Positions 27,935 through 36,942 are shown, counted from the stretch's first letter. The stretch: DNA of 64,000 nt from Planctomycetota bacterium (GCA_016714045.1 JADJNY010000010.1:1-64000); one strand, 5' to 3'. Notes: a model not told the origin generated them from the sequence alone. A program made the numbers and translations.

Positions 27935-28864
27935 ATGGGTGACGGATTGCGCACGATCCGCGTCGTGACCACGGACGAATCGTTGATGGCCTCGGCCCGC
28001 GCCTGCGTCTCGGCGCTCGAGGGCTGGGAGGTCGCGGGCGTCGCGAGCGTCGACGAGTTGCTCCAGTCCCCGCCGATGCTGGGCGACGTGCTCCTCGTCG
28101 ACAGCTGGCTGCGGAACACGAACGTCTACGAGGCGTGCCGGCGGCTCACGGGCAACACGCGCTGCCGCACGTTCGTCGTCGTCGACGCGACGAACCGGCT
28201 CGCGGAGCCCATCGCGCGCTTCTGCGGCGCGACTGGCGTGCTCCACCGTCCGCTCGTCCCGAGCCGCCTGCGCGAGGCGCTCGCGAGCGCCGGGGGCAAG
28301 CGCGCGCCGCTCCCGAAGGAAGCTCGCGGCCAGGACAACGCGCCCGCCTTCCCCGAGAAGCTGCTCGTCGACCTGAACGGGAAGCAGGACGAGTCGCTGG
28401 TCGCCGCGCTGACGGACCCCGAGACCGGGCTCTTCAGCTACGGGTTCCTCAGCTACAAGCTCGACGAGGAGTTCAAGCGCGCGCGCCGCTTCGGCCAGCC
28501 GCTCTCGTGCGTCATGCTCGGCTTCGAAGGCCAGGTGAACGACGAGGTGCTGCGCGAGTTCGCGGGCATCTTCCTCGAGACCTCGCGCGACACGGACGTG
28601 CTCGGCCGCTTCGACGAGAGCTCGTTCCTCTTCTTCTTGCCGAACACGGGTCCCGACGGCGCGCGCGTCATGGCGCGCCGCGTCGGCGACCTCGCGCAGC
28701 AGCGCGGACTGCGCGACCTCGTCGGCGACCCCGTGGTGATCTCCGCCGGCATCGCGACGATGCCGAACCCCGACATCCAGCGCCGCGAAGACCTCTTCGC
28801 GCTCACGCGTCGGGCCTACTTCGCCGCGCGCCAGGACGGCGGCGGCGTCGTCGTCTCGAGCTGA
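27935..28864 (+). CDS. Receiver-like domain plus degenerate GGDEF domain
   Basis: A 309-residue soluble protein. Residues 5-115 resemble a response-regulator receiver: acidic TTDES near 12-16, a candidate phospho-acceptor Asp56 in DVLLVDSWLR, and HRPL where Lys-Pro is normally found. Residues 155-305 follow a GGDEF domain in order (DPETGLFSYGFLSYKLDEEF; CVMLGFE; RFDESSFLFFLPNTG; VVISAGIATMP), but the signature GG[DE]EF is replaced by RFDESSF. Cyclic-di-GMP synthesis is therefore unlikely; it may be a binding or scaffold domain. It opens a cluster of signalling genes. Confidence 0.7.
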   Translation: MGDGLRTIRVVTTDESLMASARACVSALEGWEVAGVASVDELLQSPPMLGDVLLVDSWLRNTNVYEACRRLTGNTRCRTFVVVDATNRLAEPIARFCGATGVLHRPLVPSRLREALASAGGKRAPLPKEARGQDNAPAFPEKLLVDLNGKQDESLVAALTDPETGLFSYGFLSYKLDEEFKRARRFGQPLSCVMLGFEGQVNDEVLREFAGIFLETSRDTDVLGRFDESSFLFFLPNTGPDGARVMARRVGDLAQQRGLRDLVGDPVVISAGIATMPNPDIQRREDLFALTRRAYFAARQDGGGVVVSS

Positions 28865-29012
28865 GCGAAACCCGCCGAGCAGGTGAAATCCGCGCGCTCC
28901 ACGCGCGCACTCCGGTCGAGCCCGGCCCCGGGATCCTCGTGCGAGGACGGCGGCCGGGCCCGCGTTTGCGGCCTCCGCATCGAGGCCGTCGCCGGACGAG
29001 TTCACCACGACC

Positions 29013-30233
29013 TTGGGCGCGCCGCTGCCTCGATTCCTGCGACGGATGTTGCTCGCCCGCGAGGCGCGAGCGGCGTTCCTCGCCGGCGATCCGGCGCGCG
29101 CGCTCGAGCTCTGCGCGCAGCCCGAGCTCGAGCTCGACCCGGACGCGCGCACGCTGAAGGCGGCGGCGGTCGAGCGCGTCGCGCACGCGGCGTTGCGCTT
29201 TAGCGATGGCCGGGACGAGGTCGCGCTGCGCGCTGCCTTGGAGCTCCTCGCGCGGCATGCGCCCGAGCGCGCGCTCGCCCTGCGCGCGGCGCTCGCGACG
29301 CAGGCCGAGGCGTCCGCCCGCGGGACCGGACCCGTTCCGAGCGGGCCCCAGGACCACGAGCGCCCCGCGGCTCCCGCCTTGGACGCCACGCGGGGCGCGA
29401 TCGAAGCGCTGCTCGGGGATCGTCGCGCGGCGCGCGCGTACGTTGCTCCCGCGCCGGCGCGCGGGGACAATGCGCCGGTGTCGACGACCGGACCCGAGCC
29501 CGTTCCGCCGCAGGACCCGGGAGTTCCGGCGCCGGCGATTCGACCGGCGATCTTGTTCCACCTCGCGGTGGACGACGGCGGTGAGTTCCTCGTGGCGAGC
29601 GGCGCGCGCCTCGTGCTGGGCCACCTGCGTTCGCGCGTGCCCGACCTGCCGTTCCTCGCCGACGTCGACGGCGAGCACGCCGAGCTCGTGCTCGCCGAGA
29701 GCTTCCACGGCGGTCTGCGTTGGCGGCTCGTGCCGAAGAGCCCGTCCGCGACCGCGAAGGTCAACGGCCTCGCGATCGGCAGCGCGGGCGCCGTCCTCGC
29801 CGACGGGGACCGCGTCGAGCTGGCGCGCAACCTCGCGTTCCGCTTCGTCGCGAGCGAGACGGCGAGCTCATCCGCGCTGCTCGAGCTCGAGCACGGCGTC
29901 GAGTGCCGCGGCGCGCTGCGCGTCCTGCTCGTCTGCCCGGGGGCCGCGGGGCGCGTGCGCATCGGACCGAAGCGTCGGCGCCTGATCTCCGTGCCCGACC
30001 TGCAGTGCGAGGTCGCGCTCGAGCTGCGCGAGGAGCGCGTGCGCATCCTGTGCGACGGCGGGATGCGCCACGGGAGCGTGACGATCCCCGCGGCGCCCGG
30101 CGCGGAGCTCTCGATCGCGTGCCCGCCGACCGGTCCGGTCGACGTGCACGTCTGCGCTCGCCCGCCCGCGCGCCCGCCGTTCCTGCTGCTCTTCCGTCCG
30201 CTCGCCGCGTCGCGCGGAGGTCCGGGCACATGA
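29013..30233 (+). CDS. FHA-like domain protein
   Basis: A 406-residue cytoplasmic protein. The first 120 residues are helical (REARAAFLAGDPARALELCA, TPR-like), then a Pro-rich linker. Residues 180-290 resemble a forkhead-associated domain, which binds phosphothreonine: an Arg-containing strand (RLVLGHLRSRVPDLPF), DGEHAELVL in place of the usual S-x-x-H, and a closing VNGLAIGSAGAVLADGDRVEL (N-G-x-x-L-x-x-G-D). A second beta domain fills the C-terminus. A TTG start at 29013 and ATG at 29046 are both in frame; the former has no better support. The kinase gene that follows by 88 bases is a natural partner. Confidence 0.65.
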   Translation: MGAPLPRFLRRMLLAREARAAFLAGDPARALELCAQPELELDPDARTLKAAAVERVAHAALRFSDGRDEVALRAALELLARHAPERALALRAALATQAEASARGTGPVPSGPQDHERPAAPALDATRGAIEALLGDRRAARAYVAPAPARGDNAPVSTTGPEPVPPQDPGVPAPAIRPAILFHLAVDDGGEFLVASGARLVLGHLRSRVPDLPFLADVDGEHAELVLAESFHGGLRWRLVPKSPSATAKVNGLAIGSAGAVLADGDRVELARNLAFRFVASETASSSALLELEHGVECRGALRVLLVCPGAAGRVRIGPKRRRLISVPDLQCEVALELREERVRILCDGGMRHGSVTIPAAPGAELSIACPPTGPVDVHVCARPPARPPFLLLFRPLAASRGGPGT

Positions 30234-30261
30234 GCCTTGCACGAGGAGCGCTGGAAGCTCG

Positions 30262-30291
30262 TTGGGCGCGTCCCGGGGCGCTGCGTAGGAT
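30262..30291 (+). promoter_or_regulatory. Candidate promoter of the kinase-sigma operon
   Basis: TTGGGC (30262-30267) and TAGGAT (30286-30291) are 18 bases apart; the hexamer is 30 bases before the kinase ATG. It lies partly downstream of the FHA-like gene's stop, so the two genes could be separately transcribed. Confidence 0.4.
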
Positions 30292-30321
30292 GGGAGCGTC
30301 CCCGGGGGACGAACGCTGACC

Positions 30322-31854
30322 ATGGACTGGGAGTCCTTCTACAACCACTTCCGCCAGCCGGACTTCGTCCCCGGGTTCGAGATCCAGAACCGGCTGGGCG
30401 GCGGCGCGTTCGGCGAGGTCTACAAGGCGCGCAAGGCGTCGATCGGCAAGGCCTACGCGATCAAGTTCCTCAAGGTCGAGGGCGACGAGCAGCGCGACGC
30501 GGCGCTGCGCGAGCTCGAGCAGGTCGGGCACTTCGCCGCGATCGACCATCCGAACCTCGTGACGATCGAGGACCTCGGGACGGTGATGGGCGTGCCGTAC
30601 TTGATCATGGGGTACGCGGGGGAGGAGACGCTCGCGAAGCTCCTGAAGCGCGGTCGCCTCGAGCCCGACGCGGCGCTCGCGTACTTCGTGCAGACATGTC
30701 GCGGCGTGCTCGCGCTCCACGATCGAAGGCTGGTGCACTTCGACTTGAAGCCGAGCAACGTCTTCATCAAGGGCGACGTCGCGCGCGTCGGCGACTACGG
30801 CCTTTCGAAGATGATGGTCGACGGGCGCATGACGCTCTCGTTCGGCCGCGGGACGCCGCAGTACATGGCGCCCGAGATGATCAAGAATCGCGCGGACCAT
30901 CGCGCGGACATCTACTCGCTCGGCGTCATGCTGTACGAGTGCATCACGGGCAAGGCGCCCTTCGAGAGCGACGTCCCCGGCGCGCTCCCGATGCGCGAAG
31001 CCGACGTTCCGCCGAGCTTCCCCGACGCGTTTCCCGAGCGACTGCGCGTCGTCGTCGAGCACTGCCTGCGCCTGGATCCGGCCGATCGCTATGCGAGCGT
31101 CGCGGACCTGCTCGCCGACCTGGGACAGACCGCGCGTCCCGGGGACTCCGTGCGGCTCGACCTCCCGCGCATGGATTCGCCGCGACCTTCGACGCCCGCG
31201 TCGTCCGCGTCCTCGTCGAGCACCCAGGCCGCGCCCGCGTCGAGCGAAGCGCGGAGCACGGCCGCCGAGCTGACGCGCGGCGCCGTCGAGGTCGCGCGCG
31301 GCGTCTGGGACGGGCTGCGCGGGACGAGCACGACGGGCCCGCGCGCGGGCAGTTCGGCGGGCCCGACCGCGAACCCCGAGCCGGCGCCTGCGGGCACCGC
31401 CAAGGGGACGCCGCGCGGCACGGAGACGACGCCGAACGGGACCGAGTCGACACCGCGCTCCGCGCCGCGGACCGCGCTTCCCGCCCCCGATGCCGAGCCG
31501 CGGCTGCCGCGCATCCTGCGCTCGACCGCGCCCGCCTCGAACGGCGCGACCTCGCTGGCCAGCGCGGGCCCCGGGACGATCCCGGTTCCGCCCGCGGTCG
31601 AGGGCGGCGCGCTGCAAGCGCTCGGCTCGGCGATCACGCTGTCGTTCGAGATGCTCGTCGCCCTCGTGCGCGGACTCGGCGGTGGTGTCTCCGGCGGCTG
31701 GTCGCGCGCGAACGCGGCGGGCCGCGGCCGCTCGCGCTTCGTGGCGGGCTCGCTGCGACTCCTGCGGTTGTGCCTGTTCCTCGCGGTTCTGCTCGCGCTC
31801 GGGATGTTGGTCTCGTTCGCGTTCTTCTGGCTCGTCCGACTGGGGGATGCATGA
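30322..31854 (+). CDS. Membrane-anchored Ser/Thr protein kinase
   Basis: A 510-residue Hanks-type kinase. The kinase domain (residues 18-275) has the Gly loop GGGAFGEVYKA (26-36), catalytic Lys48 (YAIKFL), the Glu of helix C (ALRELEQV), catalytic loop HFDLKPSN with Asp141, metal loop GDYG (158-160), and TPQYMAPEM. HFD replaces HRD, so this is a non-RD kinase, and DYG replaces DFG. A disordered Thr/Ser/Pro/Ala linker of about 200 residues follows, then one transmembrane helix (LCLFLAVLLALGMLVSFAFF) at the very end, so the catalytic part is cytoplasmic. Its TGA overlaps the ATG of the sigma factor gene. Confidence 0.93.
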   Translation: MDWESFYNHFRQPDFVPGFEIQNRLGGGAFGEVYKARKASIGKAYAIKFLKVEGDEQRDAALRELEQVGHFAAIDHPNLVTIEDLGTVMGVPYLIMGYAGEETLAKLLKRGRLEPDAALAYFVQTCRGVLALHDRRLVHFDLKPSNVFIKGDVARVGDYGLSKMMVDGRMTLSFGRGTPQYMAPEMIKNRADHRADIYSLGVMLYECITGKAPFESDVPGALPMREADVPPSFPDAFPERLRVVVEHCLRLDPADRYASVADLLADLGQTARPGDSVRLDLPRMDSPRPSTPASSASSSSTQAAPASSEARSTAAELTRGAVEVARGVWDGLRGTSTTGPRAGSSAGPTANPEPAPAGTAKGTPRGTETTPNGTESTPRSAPRTALPAPDAEPRLPRILRSTAPASNGATSLASAGPGTIPVPPAVEGGALQALGSAITLSFEMLVALVRGLGGGVSGGWSRANAAGRGRSRFVAGSLRLLRLCLFLAVLLALGMLVSFAFFWLVRLGDA

Positions 31855-32764
31855 GCGATTGGACGCCCGACGTGGAGCGCCTGCAGCGCTTCGACGATCA
31901 GGAGTGGCTCGCCGTCGAACGCAACTACGCGGGACGCCTCATGGCGTACGTGCAGCGCCGCGTGCCCGACCGCGCCGCGCGCGAGGACGTCGTGCAGGAG
32001 ACCTTCCTCGGCGCCGTGCGCGGCATCCACGACTTCGATCCGGTCTTCACGTTCGAGCAGTACCTCTTCGGCATCTGCAAGAACCGCACGATCGACTGGA
32101 TGCGGCGACAGAAGGCGATCGTCATCCAGCCGCGCGGCGAGGCCGAGGACATGCCGATCCTCGAGACGCTGTTCCAGGACGACGAGACCCCGAGCGGCGT
32201 CGCGCGCCAGAACGACCTCGTGCGCGCGGGCGAGGACCTGCTCGTGCGCATCCTGCGCGAGTGGGTGCAGGAGACCTGGCAGCAGGGCGAGTTCGTGCGG
32301 CTCATGGTCATCGAGGCGCTGTTCTCCGGCGAGTGGCGCAATCGTGACACGTGGGAGCGCTTCCAGCTGCGGGACGAGACGGCCGTCGCGGGGATCAAGT
32401 TCCGCGCGCTGAAGCGCCTGCGCGAGCTGCAGCGGCCGCGGATCCGCGGCGCAACTTGCTCCCGCTGCTCGCCGTCGCGCTCGACGACAGCGAGGGCCGC
32501 CCCGAAATCCGCGTCCCGGTCGCGTGGCGCAAGGGGCGCGTGAGCTGTCCCGCGCGCCACTGGCTCGCACGGCACGTCGCCGGCTCGCTCGATGGGGGGC
32601 CGCTCGAGTACGTGCGCTTCCACCTCGCCGAGATGAAGTGCGAGTGGTGCCAGGCGAACGTCGACGACCTCGAGCGCCTGGAGTCGGAGACCGACCTCGA
32701 GCCGCTGCTCGAACGCGTCGGGCAGTCGACGCTCCAGTTCCTGCGCTCCCGGACTCGGCCCTGA
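31851..32764 (+). CDS. ECF-like sigma factor with C-terminal zinc-site extension (one frameshift)
   Basis: Region 2 (DVVQETFLGAVRGIHDF, then FEQYLFGICKNRTIDWMRRQ) and region 4 (WERFQLRDETAVAGIKFRAL, KRLREL) identify a sigma70-family factor of ECF type. A frame change near 32430-32455 leads into a further 100-residue tail with SCPARHWLARHVAG and then YVRFHLAEMKCEWCQAN, a His/CxxC cluster similar to the zinc motif of ECF anti-sigma factors. The ATG overlaps the kinase TGA (ATGA), so the two proteins are made together. Pairing with a Ser/Thr kinase recalls the planctomycetal kinase-associated ECF groups. Confidence 0.8.
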
Positions 32765-32875
32765 CGGGCGGCAGAGGCGGGCCCGCGCGAACGGTTGCGC
32801 ACGCGCCGCGACGGCGGGAACACGCTTCGTACTGTCGCAGCGCGGCCCCGCGGTGCGGGCACCGGGCGCGCCCGC

Positions 32876-32881
32876 TAGGAT
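32876..32881 (+). promoter_or_regulatory. -10-like element for the M28 peptidase gene
   Basis: TAGGAT in the context GCTAGGATG, 39 bases before ATG 32921. No clear -35 match in the G+C-rich sequence upstream. Confidence 0.35.
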
Positions 32882-32920
32882 GCCGGCCCCCGAGCGCGAC
32901 GCGCCGGAGCACGACGAACC

Positions 32921-34498
32921 ATGAACTTCCGAACCCGCTCCGTGCGCCCGCTCTCCGGCGCGTTCCTCGCCTCCCTCGTCCTCGCCTGCGCCGCGCCCGC
33001 GAACGCGGTCGACGGTGCCGCGCCCGCCGCGCCCGCTGCGAGCGGGCCGTCCGCCCCCGCGCGCGCGTCCGCTCCGGCCGTCCCGGTGGCGGCCGAGCGC
33101 TCGAACGCCCTCGACCTCGCGCTCGACAGCGTCCGCGTCGACGAGATCAAGGCCGACGTCTACTTCCTCGCGTCCGACCAGCTCGGCGGACGCGACACGC
33201 CGAGCCTCGGTCTCCAGATCGCGGCGCGGTACCTGCGCGCGCGGCTCGAGCGCCTGGGGTGGCAGCCGGGCGCGAAGGACGGCTACTTCTACACCTACCC
33301 GCTCTCGCAGAAGCGCCTCGACGAGGCCGCGTGTGGCGCGAAGGCGACGGCCGGCGATCGCACGATCGCGCTCGAGCTCGGCAGCGACTACTTCCTTGCG
33401 GGCTCGAGCGACGCCTACGACAGCGTGCTCGCGGCGCGCGCGGTGTGGTGCGGCTCGGGCGAGGAGAAGGAGTTCATCGCCGATTCGTTGCAGGGCAAGT
33501 GGGCCGTCTGCCTCGATCGCGGCGAGTCCGCGTTCCGGATCACCCGCGCCGCGAAGAAGGCCGGTGCGGCGGGCGTCGTCCTGGTCGAGTCGCTCGAAGC
33601 CAAGGAAAGCTACGCGAGCCGTTACGGCAAGATGGAGGAGCTGCGGCGCGGCGGCGTCGAGTACCCGCGCAAGGCCGACGCGAAGGAGTGCGACCGCCGT
33701 CCGACCGAGCGCACGCCGCGCATCCTGCTCGGCCGCGGGACGTTCGAGCGCTTGCTCGCACTGGGCGGGAAGACCGAAGCCGCGCTGGCCCTCGGAGCGG
33801 ACCTCGGGTTCGATCTCGCGGAGACGCGCAAGCTCGACGCCGCGGGGACGGTCGAGGTCGAAAACGTGTGCGGCTTCTGGCCGGGCAGCGACCCGGTGCT
33901 CAAGAACGAGGTGATCCTCGTGACGGCCCACTACGACCACGTCGGCACGAGCCGCGGTCAGGTCTACAACGGCGCCGACGACAACGGCTCGGGCACGTCC
34001 GGGCTCCTCGCGCTCGCCCAGGCGCTCGCCCGCCATGGTCCGATGCGGCGGTCCGTGATGCTGATGTGGGTATCCGGCGAGGAGAAGGGGCTCTGGGGAT
34101 CGAAGGCGTGGACGGACGCGCCGTGGTTGCCCGAGGGCTGCAAGGCGGTTTGCGACGTGAACATCGACATGATCGGCCGCAACGCGCCGGACAAGCTCCT
34201 GATCACGCCGACCGCCGCGCGCGCGGAGTACAACGGCCTCGTGCGCCTCGCGGAGTCGCTCGCGCCGCTCGAGGGTTTCCCCAAGCTCGGAAGCGCCGAC
34301 GAGTACTACCAGCGCTCCGACCACTACAACTTCGCGAAGAAGGGGATCCCCGCGGCGTTCCTGTTCTCCGACGTCCACGAGGACTACCACAAGCCCACGG
34401 ACGACCCGGAGAAGATCGACAACGACAAGATCCGGCGCGTCGTGCGGCTCGTGCTGCGGATGCTCGACGGCCTGCAGAAGGACGAACTCGGCGTCTAG
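32921..34498 (+). CDS. Secreted M28-family aminopeptidase-like protein
   Basis: A 525-residue exported metallopeptidase. The signal peptide is FLASLVLACAAPANA. A PA-like insert sits around residues 140-270 (FRITRAAKKAGAAGVVLVES). The catalytic di-zinc domain has all expected ligands: TAHYDHVG, YNGADDNGSGTSG, VSGEEKGLWGS with the catalytic Glu pair, NIDMIGRN, and HEDYHKPTDD. M28 enzymes remove N-terminal residues from peptides or, in some members, other amides. It is probably periplasmic and monocistronic: the upstream gene stops 156 bases before and the next gene faces it. Confidence 0.92.
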   Translation: MNFRTRSVRPLSGAFLASLVLACAAPANAVDGAAPAAPAASGPSAPARASAPAVPVAAERSNALDLALDSVRVDEIKADVYFLASDQLGGRDTPSLGLQIAARYLRARLERLGWQPGAKDGYFYTYPLSQKRLDEAACGAKATAGDRTIALELGSDYFLAGSSDAYDSVLAARAVWCGSGEEKEFIADSLQGKWAVCLDRGESAFRITRAAKKAGAAGVVLVESLEAKESYASRYGKMEELRRGGVEYPRKADAKECDRRPTERTPRILLGRGTFERLLALGGKTEAALALGADLGFDLAETRKLDAAGTVEVENVCGFWPGSDPVLKNEVILVTAHYDHVGTSRGQVYNGADDNGSGTSGLLALAQALARHGPMRRSVMLMWVSGEEKGLWGSKAWTDAPWLPEGCKAVCDVNIDMIGRNAPDKLLITPTAARAEYNGLVRLAESLAPLEGFPKLGSADEYYQRSDHYNFAKKGIPAAFLFSDVHEDYHKPTDDPEKIDNDKIRRVVRLVLRMLDGLQKDELGV

Positions 34499-34507
34499 CC
34501 GCGCTGC

Positions 34508-35152
34508 TCACTCCGACGCGGGGACGAGACGCAGGTCGTCGATCTTCCACTCGCGGCCGAGGCGCAGTTCGGAGAGCCCCGTCACCCGCGCGTCGGAAGG
34601 CAGGTCGACGTGGCCCCACAGCCGCTGTCCACCGGCGTCCGTGGGGGTGACTTGCGTGTGTGTGTCGAAGGGGAGGTAGTCGTCGAGCACGCGCTCGCCG
34701 CCGGCCCAGACCTCGGCGTAGTCGTCGAGCACGAAGAGGACCTCGAGCTTGCGCCCGTGCGTCTCGAGCACCAGCCGAGCGCGGTCTCCGCGCACGTCGG
34801 CGGGCGCCGTCGGCCGTGCGTCGGCGACGCCGATGCGCAGGAGCGGTTCGTCCGCGAGCAGGTGCGCCCGGAACTCGCGGTAGTTGAGGCGTGAGACCTG
34901 CTGGCGACTGCGAAAGCCGCGCGAGAGGCAGCGGTGCTCGAGGTCGGGCTCGTCCGCGCGCCATCCCACCTGGAAGGAGCGGAACGTCTGCTCGGGGGTG
35001 CGGAAGCCGACGTCGAGGTAGTCGGCGGCCCGCGGCGGCGTGACGAGCAGGCAGCAGCTCGGGAAACTCACCAGGGGCAGCAGAAGCCCAAGCAGCGCGA
35101 GGCGGCTTCCGGAGGGCCGGCGCGCGAGCTCATTCGATCCGGGAGAGGTCAT
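34508..35152 (-). CDS. Probable lipoprotein of unknown function
   Basis: The start MTSPGSNELARRPSGSRLAL leads to a hydrophobic segment (LLGLLLPLVSFPSC) followed by two Cys, consistent with a lipoprotein signal peptide although Phe-Pro-Ser-Cys is an imperfect lipobox. The mature part of about 180 residues is mixed alpha-beta (DYLDVGFRTPEQTFRSFQV; VFVLDDYAEVWAGGERVLDD) with no recognised family. I chose ATG 35152; an in-frame upstream start at 35290 would bury the signal peptide. It faces the M28 gene tail to tail, nine bases apart. Confidence 0.6.
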   Translation of the reverse strand: MTSPGSNELARRPSGSRLALLGLLLPLVSFPSCCLLVTPPRAADYLDVGFRTPEQTFRSFQVGWRADEPDLEHRCLSRGFRSRQQVSRLNYREFRAHLLADEPLLRIGVADARPTAPADVRGDRARLVLETHGRKLEVLFVLDDYAEVWAGGERVLDDYLPFDTHTQVTPTDAGGQRLWGHVDLPSDARVTGLSELRLGREWKIDDLRLVPASE

Positions 35153-35280
35153 CGACGGGGAAACTCCAGGCTCGGTCGGAGGACTCGGGGGGGCGCGGTC
35201 CGATAGGAGGACGACAAATCCTTGACGATGACTCCAACCCACGCCGGGCACGCTACGTACTCGCGCCCATTCCCGGCCGG

Positions 35281-35290
35281 ATGCTAGCAT
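35281..35290. promoter_or_regulatory. Palindromic -10-like element for the DUF1573 gene
   Basis: ATGCTAGCAT is a perfect 10-base palindrome and contains TAGCAT on both strands (35285-35290 on plus). It is 26 bases before the DUF1573 start, and on the other strand could serve the divergent lipoprotein gene. Confidence 0.35.
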
Positions 35291-35316
35291 TCCCGCCCCT
35301 GCAAGGAGACCGATTC

Positions 35317-36942
35317 ATGTTCTCGACCCACCCCCGCACTCACCGCCACCTCCGTCTCGCCCTGTTCGGCGTGGCGCTGACGGGCGCCACCTTCCTCAGC
35401 GCCTGCACGGGCGAATCCAAGCCGACGACGACGACCTCGTCCACGTCGACCTCCGCGAAGCCGGAGGCCGTCCAGCAGGCCGAGGCCGCCGCCAACAAGA
35501 TCCAAGAGGCGGCGAACAAGGCGGCGAGCCAGGGCCAGGAGACATCGAACAAGGCCGCGGCCGCCGCCCAGGAGACCGCCAAGAAGGTCGAGGGAGCCGC
35601 CGCGGACGTCGCGAAGAAGACCGAGGCGGTCGCCAAGGACGCCGGTCAGGCCGTCGACGCGGCCGCGAAGGAAGCCGCGGCCAAGGCCGCGCAGGCCGCC
35701 CAGCAGGCCGCGAACGAGAAGGCGAAGCTCGCCTCGCAGGCCGCGGCGGACGAGCACGCCGGCCACGACCACGCGAAGACCCCGGACGCGCCCAAGGCGC
35801 CGTACGACCCGAACAACCCGGAGTCGGTCGACCCGAACTCGAAGGCCAAGCTCACCTTCGAATTCGGCACGGACACGAAGAACTTCGGCAAGGTCCTGCA
35901 GGGCGACGTGCTGAACCACGTCTTCCAGCTCGTGTCGAGTGGCGAGGAAGACCTCGTCATCCGCCAGGCGAAGCCGACCTGCGGTTGCACGGTCGCGCAG
36001 ATCACCTGCGAGCAGCCGGACGGCACGTTCGCTCCCTATGCGTTCGGCAACCCGATCGCGGTCGGTCGCAAGATCCAGATCAAGGCGACCCTGCACACCG
36101 TGAACAAGCGCGGTCACGCGGGCAGCCGCATCAACATCTTCTCGAACGATCCGCGCGGGCAGTCGCAGCTCGGCCTCGAGGCCGACGTCGATCCGTTCTT
36201 CAACATCAACCCCGCGGTGATCAACTTCAACACGCTGTCTGCCAAGGACACGGCCGCGGACAAGGCCTCGATCACGACGGCGCACGGTGAGCGCGTCAAG
36301 CTGAACGCCGCGCTCGACAACGTGCCGCAGGGCCTCAAGGTCGAGCTCAAGCCGCTCGACGCCGATGCGGACGGGAAGGCCTCGCGTTGGGACCTCGCCG
36401 TGACGGCGGGCCCCGGCCTCGTCGAGGGCAGCCTCGCGTACATGGTCCCGCTCAAGAGCGACCTCGCGATCCCGGGCGGCGAGAAGCTCCCGAACGGCCA
36501 GGCTCCGACGTACGAATCGTCGATCACGGTCATGGCGCGCGTCACGGGCATGATCGAGTTCGCGCCCGCGTTCGTGTCGCTCGGCCTCATCCGGCCGGGC
36601 CAGACGCAGTCGCGCTCGATCCGTCTCACGAGCCACGACAACGAGTTCAAGGTCAACGAGCCCAAGGTCGCCATCCAGGGCCGCGACACGGTCGAATGGG
36701 AGTACGCGAAGTACTTCTCGACGACCCTGCGCCCGGTCCCGAACGAGAACGCGATCGACGTCGAGGTCACGTTGAACGGGATGCCCGAGTCGCTCTCCGG
36801 GTCCTTCAGCGGCAACCTCGTCATCCAGACGGGCTACGCGGCGAAGCCGGAGATCAAGCTCCCGATCACCGGCGTGTGCCGCGGCGGGGCGGTCGCTCCG
36901 GCGAGCGGCGTCAGCCAGCCCGCGGGCACGCAGCCCAAGTGA
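35317..36942 (+). CDS. DUF1573-domain lipoprotein with Ala-rich stalk
   Basis: ATG 35317 is preceded at 8 bases by AAGGAG (35303-35308). The signal peptide ends in the lipobox TFLSAC. Residues 45-150 are a long Ala/Lys/Gln/Glu-rich helical stalk (KAASQGQETSNKAAAAAQET and similar). A His-rich motif DEHAGHDHAKTP follows. Residues 180-290 match DUF1573, a beta-sandwich: FEFGTDTKNFGKVLQGDVLN, TFQLVSSG-like strand and PTCGCTVAQ. The C-terminal half is a further beta-rich region with FAPAFVSLGLIRPGQTQSRS. It is exported and membrane-tethered; the role is unknown. Length is 541 residues. Confidence 0.85.
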   Translation: MFSTHPRTHRHLRLALFGVALTGATFLSACTGESKPTTTTSSTSTSAKPEAVQQAEAAANKIQEAANKAASQGQETSNKAAAAAQETAKKVEGAAADVAKKTEAVAKDAGQAVDAAAKEAAAKAAQAAQQAANEKAKLASQAAADEHAGHDHAKTPDAPKAPYDPNNPESVDPNSKAKLTFEFGTDTKNFGKVLQGDVLNHVFQLVSSGEEDLVIRQAKPTCGCTVAQITCEQPDGTFAPYAFGNPIAVGRKIQIKATLHTVNKRGHAGSRINIFSNDPRGQSQLGLEADVDPFFNINPAVINFNTLSAKDTAADKASITTAHGERVKLNAALDNVPQGLKVELKPLDADADGKASRWDLAVTAGPGLVEGSLAYMVPLKSDLAIPGGEKLPNGQAPTYESSITVMARVTGMIEFAPAFVSLGLIRPGQTQSRSIRLTSHDNEFKVNEPKVAIQGRDTVEWEYAKYFSTTLRPVPNENAIDVEVTLNGMPESLSGSFSGNLVIQTGYAAKPEIKLPITGVCRGGAVAPASGVSQPAGTQPK

